Source of the DNA: JAHJQQ01 sp964458835
GTDB lineage: Bacteria > Pseudomonadota > Gammaproteobacteria > Thiohalobacterales > Thiohalobacteraceae
Direction of reading: 5' to 3'
DNA: 64,000 nucleotides
Assembly: GCA_964458835.1 (NCBI GenBank)
Contig: CAYWKV010000001.1
Span: 50,159 to 114,158, forward strand
Below the pieces are notes generated by a model. The model did not search any database. It was not told where the DNA came from and worked only from the letters and a program-made list of their open reading frames with translations. The position numbers and the translations under genes were made by a program. Positions within the stretch are counted from its first letter, which is position 1. Each line of letters opens with the position of its first letter. Below are positions 52,833 through 62,034 of this stretch, piece by piece.

Positions 52833-53363
52833 ATGGCACCGATGCGATTCCAGAACACCCTGTTCTTGATAGTAGGCGCAGTATTTCTGCTGAATGTAAA
52901 TGCGGCAAGTGCGGAGTCCTTCACAGCGAAGGTCATTGGAGTGTCAGACGGAGACACGATTACTGTCATTTCCGAGATTCCATGCAATGCGGATATACCG
53001 TGCAATACAGAAATTAACCGATATCGAGTAAGGCTCGCTGCGATCGACACTCCTGAGAAGAAGCAGCCCTACGGCACAAAGGCGAAGGCGGCCCTATCTG
53101 ACCTCGTATTCGGGCAAGTGGTAAGAATCGAATCCACGAATGTCGACAGATATGGACGACTGATCGCCAATGTTTATGTGAAGGGTGTGTGGGTGAATTC
53201 TAAAATGGTCAGCGATGGTTGCGCATGGGTATACCGAGCCTATTCGCATGATCCGGAGTTGCTCCACTTTGAGTCTATTGCCAGAGCCGAAAAGCGTGGA
53301 TTATGGGCACTGCCTGAGGCGCAGCGGATACCGCCATGGGAATGGCGTAGGGCCGCACGTTAG
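52833..53363 (+). CDS. Secreted SNase-type thermonuclease
   Basis: A 176-residue nuclease with a signal peptide (about 1-27). It shows VSDGDTITV, YRVRLAAIDTPEKKQPYG (catalytic Asp, Arg), DRYGRLIANVYV and the final WALPEAQRIPPWEWR, all features of plasmid SNase homologues. A small cysteine insert (CNADIPCNTEI) lies near 51-62. It starts 24 bp after the M48 gene. Such nucleases are common next to conjugation genes. Confidence 0.9.
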   Translation: MAPMRFQNTLFLIVGAVFLLNVNAASAESFTAKVIGVSDGDTITVISEIPCNADIPCNTEINRYRVRLAAIDTPEKKQPYGTKAKAALSDLVFGQVVRIESTNVDRYGRLIANVYVKGVWVNSKMVSDGCAWVYRAYSHDPELLHFESIARAEKRGLWALPEAQRIPPWEWRRAAR

Positions 53364-53389
53364 GGCCGCAGTGATGCCGGAGTGATAGA

Positions 53390-53812
53390 GTGAAAAAGCA
53401 AGACGAATATGTTTCGGCCACAGAGCTGGCAGCGCTTGCCAAATGCGAGCATCAGGCTCTATTTGATTTTCACGTCGGCCATGTCGCAACCCGTGTAACG
53501 GAGGGTCAACGTCAAGCTGGTGTACAGGAGCATACACGTCATCACCGAGACGTGCTGCGCTACGCACAGAAGCCAGAAGACCGCCGATGTTTCATAGCGA
53601 CGGCCGTATACGGTGCCGACGCAGAAGAGACGTGTCGCCTCCGCCGCTTCCGGGATGACGTATTGATGCGCTACCGTGTAGGCCACGGTCTGGTCGCGCT
53701 CTATTACGCGGTTTCTCCTTACTTGGTCAATATTCTCACAACGCGGCCGGCCCTGTGTCACATTGTCCGTGCTGTGCTTGATCGGTGGGTACTCCGTTGG
53801 CTCATTCCGTGA
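53390..53812 (+). CDS. Cas4-like nuclease N-terminal half fused to a CFI-box domain
   Basis: A 140-residue protein. Residues about 7-52 resemble the start of Cas4/PD-(D/E)XK nucleases: SATELAALAKCEHQALFDF with a cysteine, then GVQEHTRHHR matching their G-x3-H motif. After it comes CFIATAVYGADAEE, the CFI-box, and a hydrophobic stretch (about 95-120). It lacks the catalytic D-x-K, which is in the next gene. The start is GTG with GGAG upstream. The two genes overlap by one base (TGATG). Confidence 0.55.
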   Translation: MKKQDEYVSATELAALAKCEHQALFDFHVGHVATRVTEGQRQAGVQEHTRHHRDVLRYAQKPEDRRCFIATAVYGADAEETCRLRRFRDDVLMRYRVGHGLVALYYAVSPYLVNILTTRPALCHIVRAVLDRWVLRWLIP

Positions 53813-54333
53813 TGGCTGTCGTAGCCACCCTGTTGGTATTGCTGATCACGGCCTGGGTGGTCATGAACCGCCATGGCAGACAGGAGTGGGAGCGTCGTGA
53901 AAGACGTCCGGCGACACTCAGGCAGGGTCGGCTCCTCATGTCCGAACGTGAGATACGCAGTCGTCATCCCGTTCCACTGGTGGGGCGCCCGGACCAGGTA
54001 TACCGCCTATCGGACGGAGCGCTCTGTGTGGTCGACACCAAACGACGCAATACGGCGCGCGTGTATGCGGCGGATGTGCTGCAGCTATCGGTCTATGGCG
54101 TTATCTTACGGGGACTGCGCCACAGGGTCTCGGATGTCGGTTTCGTGCGTGTCGTTACACCACTGCGCATCGAGTACGTGCCTGTCACGCTCTATACGAC
54201 GGAGGCTGTTGTCGACGTATGGCATCGGTGGACCGTGTTGCGCGGTGGTGCATCAATGCCTAATGGTCCTGTTCATTCATCCTTATGTAAGAGCTGCGGA
54301 CACGCACGGCGCTGCCCAGTGGCCGTTAAGTAG
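53812..54333 (+). CDS. Cas4-like PD-(D/E)XK nuclease, catalytic half
   Basis: A 173-residue protein with an N-terminal membrane helix (about 2-19). The nuclease core follows: PLVGRPDQVYRLSDGAL, then VVDTKRR (D-x-K, about 83-89) and a helix with QLSVYGVILR. The C-terminus has CKSCGHARRC, three of the four cysteines of the iron-sulfur cluster of Cas4/AddB. The missing fourth cysteine can be that in the preceding gene. The ATG at 53812 couples to the upstream stop. No CRISPR genes are near, so a role in DNA processing is likely but unproven. Confidence 0.6.
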   Translation: MAVVATLLVLLITAWVVMNRHGRQEWERRERRPATLRQGRLLMSEREIRSRHPVPLVGRPDQVYRLSDGALCVVDTKRRNTARVYAADVLQLSVYGVILRGLRHRVSDVGFVRVVTPLRIEYVPVTLYTTEAVVDVWHRWTVLRGGASMPNGPVHSSLCKSCGHARRCPVAVK

Positions 54334-54582
54334 AGCAAATAATAACCGGGCCTTTCGTTTCAACTATGTCCCGGGGCGCCTTGAAGAAATAGCGGATAAA
54401 CACAGTATATCTACGCCGAGGGGAATTTAGTGGACCCTTTACATGTTAGGCACACACTGCCGCTGTTGGAGCCATGTAAACACAGTTATTTGTACGGGAT
54501 ACAAGCGATCGGATTACTACAGAAATACTGCGAAATAGAGTATGGTATTAATACATAACGTTGCCACGGATCTGTAAAACAC
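54334..54582. other. Non-coding gap with inverted repeat before the HEPN gene
   Basis: This 249-bp AT-rich gap holds the inverted pair TTTACATG (54438-54445) and CATGTAAA (54473-54480), and near-repeats AAACACAGTATA and AAACACAGTTAT. It likely contains the promoter of the HEPN gene. No clear terminator for the gene before it. Confidence 0.4.
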
Positions 54583-55794
54583 ATGATAGACGACGCCTTG
54601 AAGCGGGAAATCGCCGGACACGAAAGCATCTTGGGCTCTGCTGGCGCGATCGCGCGCATTCAGAAAGAGGCAGATAAGCTCGCGGCAATGCTTCGACCCC
54701 TTGAAGCGTCGTTCGAAATGAGGAGCGTTGCAGAAGAATTCGCGCGACACGAAAAGGTGTTGCGAGCCGCGCTCGGCCCTGTTGAGGAACTCCGCCGGAT
54801 TGGCATGTCCGATAATGTGACCGCCCTGTCAAATTGGAATGCCAATCCCTTGCAGAACGTGTTTGCGAACATAGAGCAACGATTTCGCGTACCGGCCATA
54901 TCTGAGATGGCGCAGCTCCTGCAAGAGATCGACTGCACAAGTGTTGCATCCATATTGAAAAAATATGACTTTGGGGCTACCCGATTACAGGACGCCATCC
55001 AAGCCATGGAGTATCCCTGGCTAGATCGTGAAAATCTAAAGGGGTCGTTAGCGGGTTTCGTGGAACTCCAAAGCATTGGCTATGCACTGAGGGAAATGCA
55101 CTCTTTTGATGAAACACTGGCGAATGCGTTAAGAGCAGAACTAGGAGACTGGCAGCAAACAATCACCTGGCCGGCGAACATATTCGATGACCCGATCGCG
55201 CGGACAGAATTTTATTCCGCGCGCGGCCTCAATCCCGCACTGACGATGTTCCCATCAGAGGCATTCGAGCAAAGCATCAGTATTGCGGGGCTCTCACGTA
55301 GTCCCGCACCGGCTTCCGAACACTACTATCGTGGCGGGGAAAATCTTGAAGAGAGCACTGATGAAGTCGGTTTCGTGCGCACAAATGCCGCGCATGATCG
55401 TCTTCAGCGTTTTGAATCGCAGGTGCGCGGCTTTATCCATGAACAAATGAGCAGGGTAATTGGGCCTGACTGGATCAGGCATCGCGTCCCAGGTGAACTG
55501 CGAAAGGCATGGCTTGAGAAGCGACAAAAGGCATTGGAAAACGGCGAGCAGGAATATTCACTGATTGCCTATGCCGACTTTACAGATTACGTCCCTATAA
55601 TTACGCGCAAGGATAACTGGAATGAAATATTCGGTTGCATCTTCCGGCGGAAAGAATTCGTGCAGGAGTCATTCCAGCGCCTCTACCCCATTAGGATTTG
55701 CACAATGCACGCCAGAATAATAACCCAAGATGATGAGCTGTATCTGCTTGTGGAGACGAAACGTCTGCTCAACGCCATTGGCATCATGGAATAA
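54583..55794 (+). CDS. HEPN-domain protein (Swt1-like), putative RNase effector
   Basis: A 403-residue protein. The first 250 residues are helical with no known family. The C-terminal 130 residues look like a Swt1-type HEPN domain: LQRFESQVRGFIHEQ, DWIRHRVP, then the Rx4H motif RICTMH (371-376), the RNase signature of HEPN toxins. HEPN proteins often act as effectors in defence systems. The gene is convergent to the helicase with an 11-bp overlap of coding ends. A stand-alone toxin or a system partner are both possible. Confidence 0.6.
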   Translation: MIDDALKREIAGHESILGSAGAIARIQKEADKLAAMLRPLEASFEMRSVAEEFARHEKVLRAALGPVEELRRIGMSDNVTALSNWNANPLQNVFANIEQRFRVPAISEMAQLLQEIDCTSVASILKKYDFGATRLQDAIQAMEYPWLDRENLKGSLAGFVELQSIGYALREMHSFDETLANALRAELGDWQQTITWPANIFDDPIARTEFYSARGLNPALTMFPSEAFEQSISIAGLSRSPAPASEHYYRGGENLEESTDEVGFVRTNAAHDRLQRFESQVRGFIHEQMSRVIGPDWIRHRVPGELRKAWLEKRQKALENGEQEYSLIAYADFTDYVPIITRKDNWNEIFGCIFRRKEFVQESFQRLYPIRICTMHARIITQDDELYLLVETKRLLNAIGIME

Positions 55795-57991
55795 GAGTCA
55801 ATCGCTTCGACCATTGCAGTGCTTCATCTAGGTCCAGATACAGACTCACATACGCCTTCCGTAGTAAATCGCCCGGAAGTACCCAATCCCACTTCTCCCT
55901 CTGTAAGTTGCTAACCTCCACCAGCAGCATCTCCAGGGGCGGAGGGTCATCGATTCCCGCATCGATCAGGGCGTCCATGATGTCCTCTGTTCGGTGTTCA
56001 CTCTTCATCACCTCGACTCCAGGCCCTGCGGCGTTGGCGGTGTATCCGCGACGTCTTAACAGGCACGCGATAGCCTCATTCGCCGCGTCCCCAAGCCAGG
56101 TTAATACCTGTAGCTGGCTACCCTGGTCTATGATCTGATTGTTGGCCAAGTCATGCGTGGCATAGGCGTCGCGAGCCTCGGTCAAGAATCGCTTTGCCAC
56201 ATCATCTAAGAAGGGCGGCACGTCGTCTGATTCGAGCAGCGTCTTCATGCATTGGCGAACCCTGGTGTGTCGCCGGCCGGCTCCGCCGGAAAATATCGGA
56301 GGGATACCGCCCTTGGCACGCGTCACAAAAATGGTTTTCTGCGCCTCATCGATGGCATCTACAACCCACGTTTTGCCGGCGAACAGGATCCGCTGTCCGA
56401 CCGTGAGCATCTGGGATACCGGGAGAGACCCGAGCGTGTGCCCGCCAGCGACAACTCGGAATTCTTCATCGCTCACGAATGCTGTGTAAAAGGAGTAGTG
56501 ATTTACGAACTTCTCCCCTATGCGCCCGTGCAGCAAGACACCTGAGGAATCCTGCATCAGGATCTCCGTCTCGCCCAGATGGCGCACCAGGCCGATGAAT
56601 TCCTCTTTGTTGATACCTGCGAAGGGTGCTTCGGCGGTACACGTAACGTCGTAAAGCTGCCCGATAGTTACCCCGCCGTATTGGGCTATGATCGACAGCA
56701 TCTGCTGAACCAACGTCGACAGGTGTGCGCCCTTCGCTCTGGGGGGCTCGAACCAGCCCTCCAGTAGCAGCAGGATCATGGCGGTCATTTCGACGGTGTT
56801 CAGGCGCAGTAGCGTAGCCAAGGAATGGGAACCACCCAGGGCCTGCTCGACACAATAGCCACGCAATATTGCGGCTTCCCCCTTTCGGCGGCCCGAGCGT
56901 CCGAGACGCTGGCGCAGGCTGGCGACTGACGGTGGTGGGCCGATCTGGGCCACGCTTTTGACCGCACCGATATCAATACCCAGCTCCAGGGTGCTGGTGC
57001 AGATCGCCGTGGCGGGAAGTTCCTTTTGCTTCAATGCCGCCTCGGTCTCCGCACGAATCTCCTTCGACAGGCTCCCGTGGTGCGGCCAGAACTCATTGGG
57101 TACCTGCGCATCTTGGCAAAGTTCATTCAGCAGATGGGTAAACCGTTCAACCTCACGGCGTGAGTTTGGAAATACCAGGTTGTTCGATCCTCGTAGGCTC
57201 TTGAACAGATGATGCGCGATCAACCCCGGCGTGGATGGCTCTGGCTCCTCGTCGTCATCGTCGATCAGGCTTCGGACCGCCAGCGGTTCCTCGTAGCCTT
57301 TGACCAACACCTTTAATTCGGTACCTGCCGACAAAGATTCGATGATGGCAACTGTCGTGCCGTGGCCGGGACGCAGGAATTCTGCAGCCAGGCCCATATC
57401 CCCCAAGGTTGCCGACAGACCTATGCGAGGGATCGAACGTGCTAATGTCCGTTCGATCCGATGCATCAGTGATTGAAGTTGCTTCCCACGCTCGGTCCCG
57501 ATGAATGCATGAAGTTCGTCCACCACGAAGAACAAGGTGTGCTCGAACAGGTGCTTCACCGATGAGCCCCGGTTGCAGAGTAGAGATTCAAGAGACTCCG
57601 GGGTGATCAACAGTACGCCCTGCCGCTGCTGAATGAACCGTGTCTTGGACGTGCTCGAGATATCTCCATGCCAGGGCCAGACGGGGACCTCCAGGTCCTC
57701 ACAGAGGCGGTTCAGGCGACCGAACTGGTCGTTGATGAGGGCTTTCAGAGGGCTGAGGTAGACGATGAGCCCAGGCGCAGCGCGTTGTAGCAGGTACGTC
57801 AGCCCAGGTAGAAATGCCGCTTCGGTTTTCCCCGCGGCGGTTGCAGCGGCAATGATCGCATCACGATCACCCTTCAGGATCACCGGAATCGCCGCTTCCT
57901 GGGCATCGCGCAGTGATTCCCAGCCTTCGGACCAGATGAAGCGTTGGATACGCTCATCCAGGCGATAGAAGGAGGTGCTTGCTTCCGACAT
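55784..57991 (-). CDS. Lhr/BrxHI-type superfamily-2 helicase
   Basis: A 735-residue helicase. Motifs in order: Q region SLRDAQEAAI, motif I AATAAGKTEA, motif Ia YLSPLKALINDQ, DELH (motif II), SAT (III), and in the second domain TSTLELGIDIG (V) and RLGRSGRRKGE (VI). This pattern with LGRSGR is typical of Lhr-like helicases, including BrxHI of BREX systems. It lies 23 bp after the ATPase gene. The long C-terminal part (about 400-735) has no known domain name here. Confidence 0.85.
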   Translation of the reverse strand: MSEASTSFYRLDERIQRFIWSEGWESLRDAQEAAIPVILKGDRDAIIAAATAAGKTEAAFLPGLTYLLQRAAPGLIVYLSPLKALINDQFGRLNRLCEDLEVPVWPWHGDISSTSKTRFIQQRQGVLLITPESLESLLCNRGSSVKHLFEHTLFFVVDELHAFIGTERGKQLQSLMHRIERTLARSIPRIGLSATLGDMGLAAEFLRPGHGTTVAIIESLSAGTELKVLVKGYEEPLAVRSLIDDDDEEPEPSTPGLIAHHLFKSLRGSNNLVFPNSRREVERFTHLLNELCQDAQVPNEFWPHHGSLSKEIRAETEAALKQKELPATAICTSTLELGIDIGAVKSVAQIGPPPSVASLRQRLGRSGRRKGEAAILRGYCVEQALGGSHSLATLLRLNTVEMTAMILLLLEGWFEPPRAKGAHLSTLVQQMLSIIAQYGGVTIGQLYDVTCTAEAPFAGINKEEFIGLVRHLGETEILMQDSSGVLLHGRIGEKFVNHYSFYTAFVSDEEFRVVAGGHTLGSLPVSQMLTVGQRILFAGKTWVVDAIDEAQKTIFVTRAKGGIPPIFSGGAGRRHTRVRQCMKTLLESDDVPPFLDDVAKRFLTEARDAYATHDLANNQIIDQGSQLQVLTWLGDAANEAIACLLRRRGYTANAAGPGVEVMKSEHRTEDIMDALIDAGIDDPPPLEMLLVEVSNLQREKWDWVLPGDLLRKAYVSLYLDLDEALQWSKRLTLIP

Positions 57992-58014
57992 GGGATAATG
58001 ATGAAGGGTGGCGA

Positions 58015-59319
58015 CTACATCTTGAAGGTGGCAAACGCATCGTCTTCATCGCCCTCGACCGCAAGGTCAGTGGAACCGCCGGTGTCCGCTTCTATGCGGA
58101 TCCCGCCAAGCATCTCCTGCCAAGTCGCGCCCGGGTTCTGCTCGAGAACGGCCAGCAGGTTGATAAACGAGGTAATGGTGGTCCGTGGCGTGCGAAAATA
58201 CGTGTCGCCAATGCGCTTGGAACAATGCTCCATGAAGCTGTAGATGCCTTCATCGGGGAGCAAGTATTTTCCTGGATCGCCGGAGGCATAGACATGCCGA
58301 ATCTTCTGCAGCAGGACGTAGAAATCTTCGGGAGTCAGGCTTGAGAGCCGGACAACAGGGCCACTGAAATCCACGAGACCCTCGGTGGCGAAGGTGTTCT
58401 GGGCCAAACGGCTCTGCAGGGCTGGGTAGCTATACAGGCCCCGTCGCGTATCAAGAAGAAAATCCGGCGTGCCGCCCAGGACGAATCCAAGACCGACGGC
58501 AGTCCCCTGCATCGAATCGTTCAGGATACGCAGGATCTGCTCGTAGTTCGCATTGCGCGCCTGGGTATTGGCGAGCTTGTATAGGTTGACCATCTCGTCA
58601 AGACTGACCAGCAGTCCACCGAACCCTGCTAATCTGACGAAGCGCGCCATGAGTTTTAGCTGGTCAAATATGGAGGCGTCATCGACGATGCTGCGCACGC
58701 CGAGTGCTAGTTTGGCGTCGGTCTTGGTGGAGAACTCGCCTCTCAGCCAGCGGATGGCGTCCGATTTCAACGCTTCATTGCCTTCCTCAAAGCCTCGGTA
58801 GTACGCTGCAATGACGTCGGCAAAATCATACCCGTTGACCAGTTCGGTCAGCTGATCGAGGCGCTCACGGATCACTTGCTCGGTTTCTTTGCCGGCAACT
58901 TTTGCATCCCCGTGCGCGGTGGCAATGAATTTCTCGACGATGCCGCCCATGGCGCCGCCGTCGGGTTTGGTGCGCGTGGACAGGTTACGCATCAGCTCGG
59001 CATACAAAGAGCGGGCCTGTCCACCGCTCGCATGCAGTCTTCGATCCGGGTTGAGGTCGGCGCTGGCGACCACCAGTTTCTTCTCCAGGGCGACAGCGCG
59101 CACCAAGTTCAGGAAGAAGGTCTTGCCCGCGCCATATTCGCCGATCACCGTGCGGAAGGCAGAGCCACTGTCGCTGATACGGGTGATGTCTCCGACCAGC
59201 GTTTCGATTTCGCGAACACGGCCTACCTGAATCAAGTGCTGGCCGGTGCGCGGCACGACGCCGGCACGCAGCGATTGGATCACCGCATCGCGGTCCTTGG
59301 TACGAATAGTGGTACTCAT
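58015..59319 (-). CDS. BrxD-like (DUF2791) P-loop ATPase
   Basis: A 434-residue ATPase. It has SLRAGVVPRTGQHLIQVGR, the BrxD-type start, Walker A GEYGAGKTFF (about 59-68), and VSLDEMVNLYKLAN (Walker B, about 233-246). BrxD proteins work with BrxHI in some BREX subtypes. No BrxA/B/C, PglX or PglZ gene is in view, so this is not a complete BREX. Its stop and start touch the TerB gene (4-bp overlap) and the helicase (23 bp gap). Confidence 0.8.
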   Translation of the reverse strand: MSTTIRTKDRDAVIQSLRAGVVPRTGQHLIQVGRVREIETLVGDITRISDSGSAFRTVIGEYGAGKTFFLNLVRAVALEKKLVVASADLNPDRRLHASGGQARSLYAELMRNLSTRTKPDGGAMGGIVEKFIATAHGDAKVAGKETEQVIRERLDQLTELVNGYDFADVIAAYYRGFEEGNEALKSDAIRWLRGEFSTKTDAKLALGVRSIVDDASIFDQLKLMARFVRLAGFGGLLVSLDEMVNLYKLANTQARNANYEQILRILNDSMQGTAVGLGFVLGGTPDFLLDTRRGLYSYPALQSRLAQNTFATEGLVDFSGPVVRLSSLTPEDFYVLLQKIRHVYASGDPGKYLLPDEGIYSFMEHCSKRIGDTYFRTPRTTITSFINLLAVLEQNPGATWQEMLGGIRIEADTGGSTDLAVEGDEDDAFATFKM

Positions 59320-61670
59320 GCGGCGAGTTTCTCCCGAATGTCAGCATTGATTTCAACGGGGTCCTCACCCTCGGTGAAGGGCATGTCATGGGCATCGAAT
59401 GCGGCATCATTGATCCGCTCGAGGGCGCCATCGAGCATCAGGGCAAGGTCGGCCGAGACGTCTTGGAGCTCGTCACGGGTCCATGCGGGGCGCGACAAGA
59501 GCAGGCGTGCGAAAGCGGCGTGGGTTTCGTCCAGGCCGAGGATGCCGGTGGCCTGCGGCAAGTCCTCGCTCTCGGACTCCGATTCCGCGGCCGTCGATTC
59601 TTCCGCGACCGGTTCTTCGGTAAAGATTCCCGCCAGCAGCTTCGAAACCTGCTCCGTGTCCGATTGCAGGGCGGCGATTCGCGCAGGATCGAGTCTAAAA
59701 CCGGTTTCCTCCGCGGCGGAGACCAGTTCCGTTCCCGGTCGGCTTCCGACCGCGACCGCGTGGATGTCGCTGAAGACCTTCTTGGCGTCGACCCCCAACG
59801 CCTTGTAAATCTTCTCCAGCATCTTCACTTCAGCCGGCGATACAGTGCCGTCGGATTGCGCAACGGTGGCCATGAAAGCCGCGATCGTCTCTTTTACGGA
59901 GGCCGCCAGCGGCTCAAGCTTTTTCTTGAGCCCTGTCAGCGATACCGGTGCTGCCTTGAGCAGATGTACATGTGCTACCAGACGCGCCTTTAGGTAGGGC
60001 GTGAAATGCCCCCACGATTGGATTTCCTCCTGCAGATGATCCAATTCCTGGTTGCACATCTCGCCGTCTGCGGCAGCGACGGCTGAGGCAAGCTGGAGGG
60101 TTAGCTGGGCGGCTTGGTAGGCCGGGACGGCATGTGATGCCGCATCAGCGGGCGGCGTCTGATAGAGCACAACGGGGTCAGTGGGTTTGGGGTGCCTGGC
60201 ACCACCCAGCACATCAGGCTCCATGCCAATTTTTCGTGACTCCAGGGCCCGTGCCAGGGCCAGCGTCTTGTCCTTGCTTGGCGCTCCCGTAGCTCCGAGG
60301 GCTGCCAGTAGGTCCTGGAAAGGCAGTGTCTGCAAGCCTGCGGTCACACGCGCATTCAGCGCATCTAACGCGCTGGACGCCTCGATAGGCCACACGACAG
60401 GGGGCAATTGCAGAGCCCCCTCCAGAGAAGTCCTCGCGTCCGGATTTTTGCCAACAAAGCGGCTGAATGGTTCCAGTGCCTTGGTTACGTTGTCCACAAC
60501 GCCGGAGAGCTTCTTGATGGGTGCCGTCAGCGCCGTCACATCGGGTGTTTCGCCAAAGCTCAGTTGGATGTCCCGATACCCATGAAACCCCGCCGACGCA
60601 GGCTGGTACATCAATTTCAGCTTGGTGCGATTACGCGGCAGGATGATGCCATCGCCGAAGGTTTCGTTGTAGGTGTGCAGGAACAGACGGTCAAACTCAT
60701 CTACACACCGTTTCGCAGGGGTACGCAACGGTATGTTCGGATCGAGTCGCGCCCACGCCAACGCCAAGGGTCCCGGTACGGGTACACCATCAACAGCCGC
60801 CTGCCCCAAAGCCAGACGTACATAAAGGGGAAGCTCGAATGTTTTTGGCAGAGCGGGAACAGGTTTTTCGTACAGTTTTTCCGGATGCTTGGCGACTGAC
60901 ACCCAGTTCAGGAGTTCACCTGCGTAACGTTGAAAGGAGTTGGACGCACCGCCATAGATGGCCAGCAGGCGTCGGAGTTCATTGGCGATCGCAGGCCAGT
61001 CGGCTTCTGCCTGGGGATCGTTGGCCGCATCGATGATCGCTCGCCGCTCGAGTCCATAGAAAAACAGAAAAACGTAGCCAATATCGCAGGCGGGGTCGCG
61101 ACGGCCGTCCGCTAACCACCGCAGATATGCGCGGCGTGCGGACGGTGGTATTTCTGAATAGCTTGGCCAGTAACCAAATTGACGCTGCGTGTAGTCTCCG
61201 TTGGCACTTATCGGTTTGCCGGGATGGATCAGGCAGGGGTCATTCTCACCGAGTGGTGTCGTCAGGGCGGTTCCGACATAGATCATTCCGCCGGGGATTT
61301 TGACACCGGCGACCTCGATAGATTCGTTGGGTGGGATCCATCGTGCGCTGCCGAATGCTTTCGGAGCTGCTGGGATGCTGTACCCCGAGGATTTAGCGCG
61401 TCCAGGTTGAGCTACTCGGACGGGCATATCGTCATCGACATAGCGCCGTGTACGGTGTGTCTCCAGGCTCGACACTGCCTCGACATCTGCGTTGGTGATA
61501 TCAGGCCCCGATTTCTTGGCTTTGTTGATGAGGTACAGAGCCAGACCACCCGCAGCGACGAGCCCCAGCACGATCCACATTTCTCTGGGTATCGCAGCGA
61601 TCAGTGCGACTACGCCCGCAATACCGATCGCGGCCAGTTCTATGCCGCTGCTTTTTTTGCGTCGTGCCAT
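59316..61670 (-). CDS. Membrane TerB-domain protein (TerB-N/TerB-C type)
   Basis: A 784-residue protein. Two helices (about 9-28 and 33-50) anchor it. Residues about 110-330 fit a TerB-N region (WIPPNESIEVAG, FGYWPSYSEIP, RRAYLRWLADGR). A central TerB-like helical domain has ADGEMCNQELDHLQ and SDGTVSPAEVKMLEKIYKALG, with acidic residues that can bind metal. A TerB-C-like end follows. The ATG at 61670 is chosen because it avoids overlap with the gene upstream. TerB-N/TerB-C proteins were linked to helicases and P-loop NTPases by genome-context studies of Ter systems. Confidence 0.75.
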   Translation of the reverse strand: MARRKKSSGIELAAIGIAGVVALIAAIPREMWIVLGLVAAGGLALYLINKAKKSGPDITNADVEAVSSLETHRTRRYVDDDMPVRVAQPGRAKSSGYSIPAAPKAFGSARWIPPNESIEVAGVKIPGGMIYVGTALTTPLGENDPCLIHPGKPISANGDYTQRQFGYWPSYSEIPPSARRAYLRWLADGRRDPACDIGYVFLFFYGLERRAIIDAANDPQAEADWPAIANELRRLLAIYGGASNSFQRYAGELLNWVSVAKHPEKLYEKPVPALPKTFELPLYVRLALGQAAVDGVPVPGPLALAWARLDPNIPLRTPAKRCVDEFDRLFLHTYNETFGDGIILPRNRTKLKLMYQPASAGFHGYRDIQLSFGETPDVTALTAPIKKLSGVVDNVTKALEPFSRFVGKNPDARTSLEGALQLPPVVWPIEASSALDALNARVTAGLQTLPFQDLLAALGATGAPSKDKTLALARALESRKIGMEPDVLGGARHPKPTDPVVLYQTPPADAASHAVPAYQAAQLTLQLASAVAAADGEMCNQELDHLQEEIQSWGHFTPYLKARLVAHVHLLKAAPVSLTGLKKKLEPLAASVKETIAAFMATVAQSDGTVSPAEVKMLEKIYKALGVDAKKVFSDIHAVAVGSRPGTELVSAAEETGFRLDPARIAALQSDTEQVSKLLAGIFTEEPVAEESTAAESESESEDLPQATGILGLDETHAAFARLLLSRPAWTRDELQDVSADLALMLDGALERINDAAFDAHDMPFTEGEDPVEINADIREKLAA

Positions 61671-61698
61671 AGCGGGTCTCGCTCCAGAATTTATCGTT

Positions 61699-62034
61699 CT
61701 ACGTAAGCACCCAGCCCTCGGGTGAAAAATAAGGACCAACCGCCGATAGACTGCTTGTGTGTTGCGTGCTGAATTCTCGTATGCGGGTTAAAGCGCCCCC
61801 TTTCATGATCTCAATGGCGGATGCCATTGATGCCGCTATCCGCACCGGTATCAGGAGGGAGAATTTACGCTCGTGATCCGGGTTGTCCGATATCGCGTAA
61901 GTGACCAACCAAAAATCGCGCGCCACTGGCGGATCGAAGAGTCGGCTTGTGATTCTTAGTTGGCGGCCTTGATTGTCCGCCAGAGTGCCGAGCACGAAGT
62001 CATGGTACCGGATGTCATTTATAGACTGCGTCAT
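61699..62034 (-). CDS. Small protein of unknown function before the TerB gene
   Basis: A 111-residue protein with alternating beta-strands and a C-terminal helix. No family known. It lies 28 bp before the TerB start in the same direction, so it may be the first gene of the cassette. Its ribosome site GGTGGG lies within a hairpin (62038-62054), echoing leaders in the 13-21 kb block. Confidence 0.5.
   Translation of the reverse strand: MTQSINDIRYHDFVLGTLADNQGRQLRITSRLFDPPVARDFWLVTYAISDNPDHERKFSLLIPVRIAASMASAIEIMKGGALTRIREFSTQHTSSLSAVGPYFSPEGWVLT

Noticed and set aside
55784..61670. Complete BREX system
   Set aside because: Only BrxD-like and BrxHI-like genes are present; no BrxA, BrxB, BrxC, PglX or PglZ gene is in the window.
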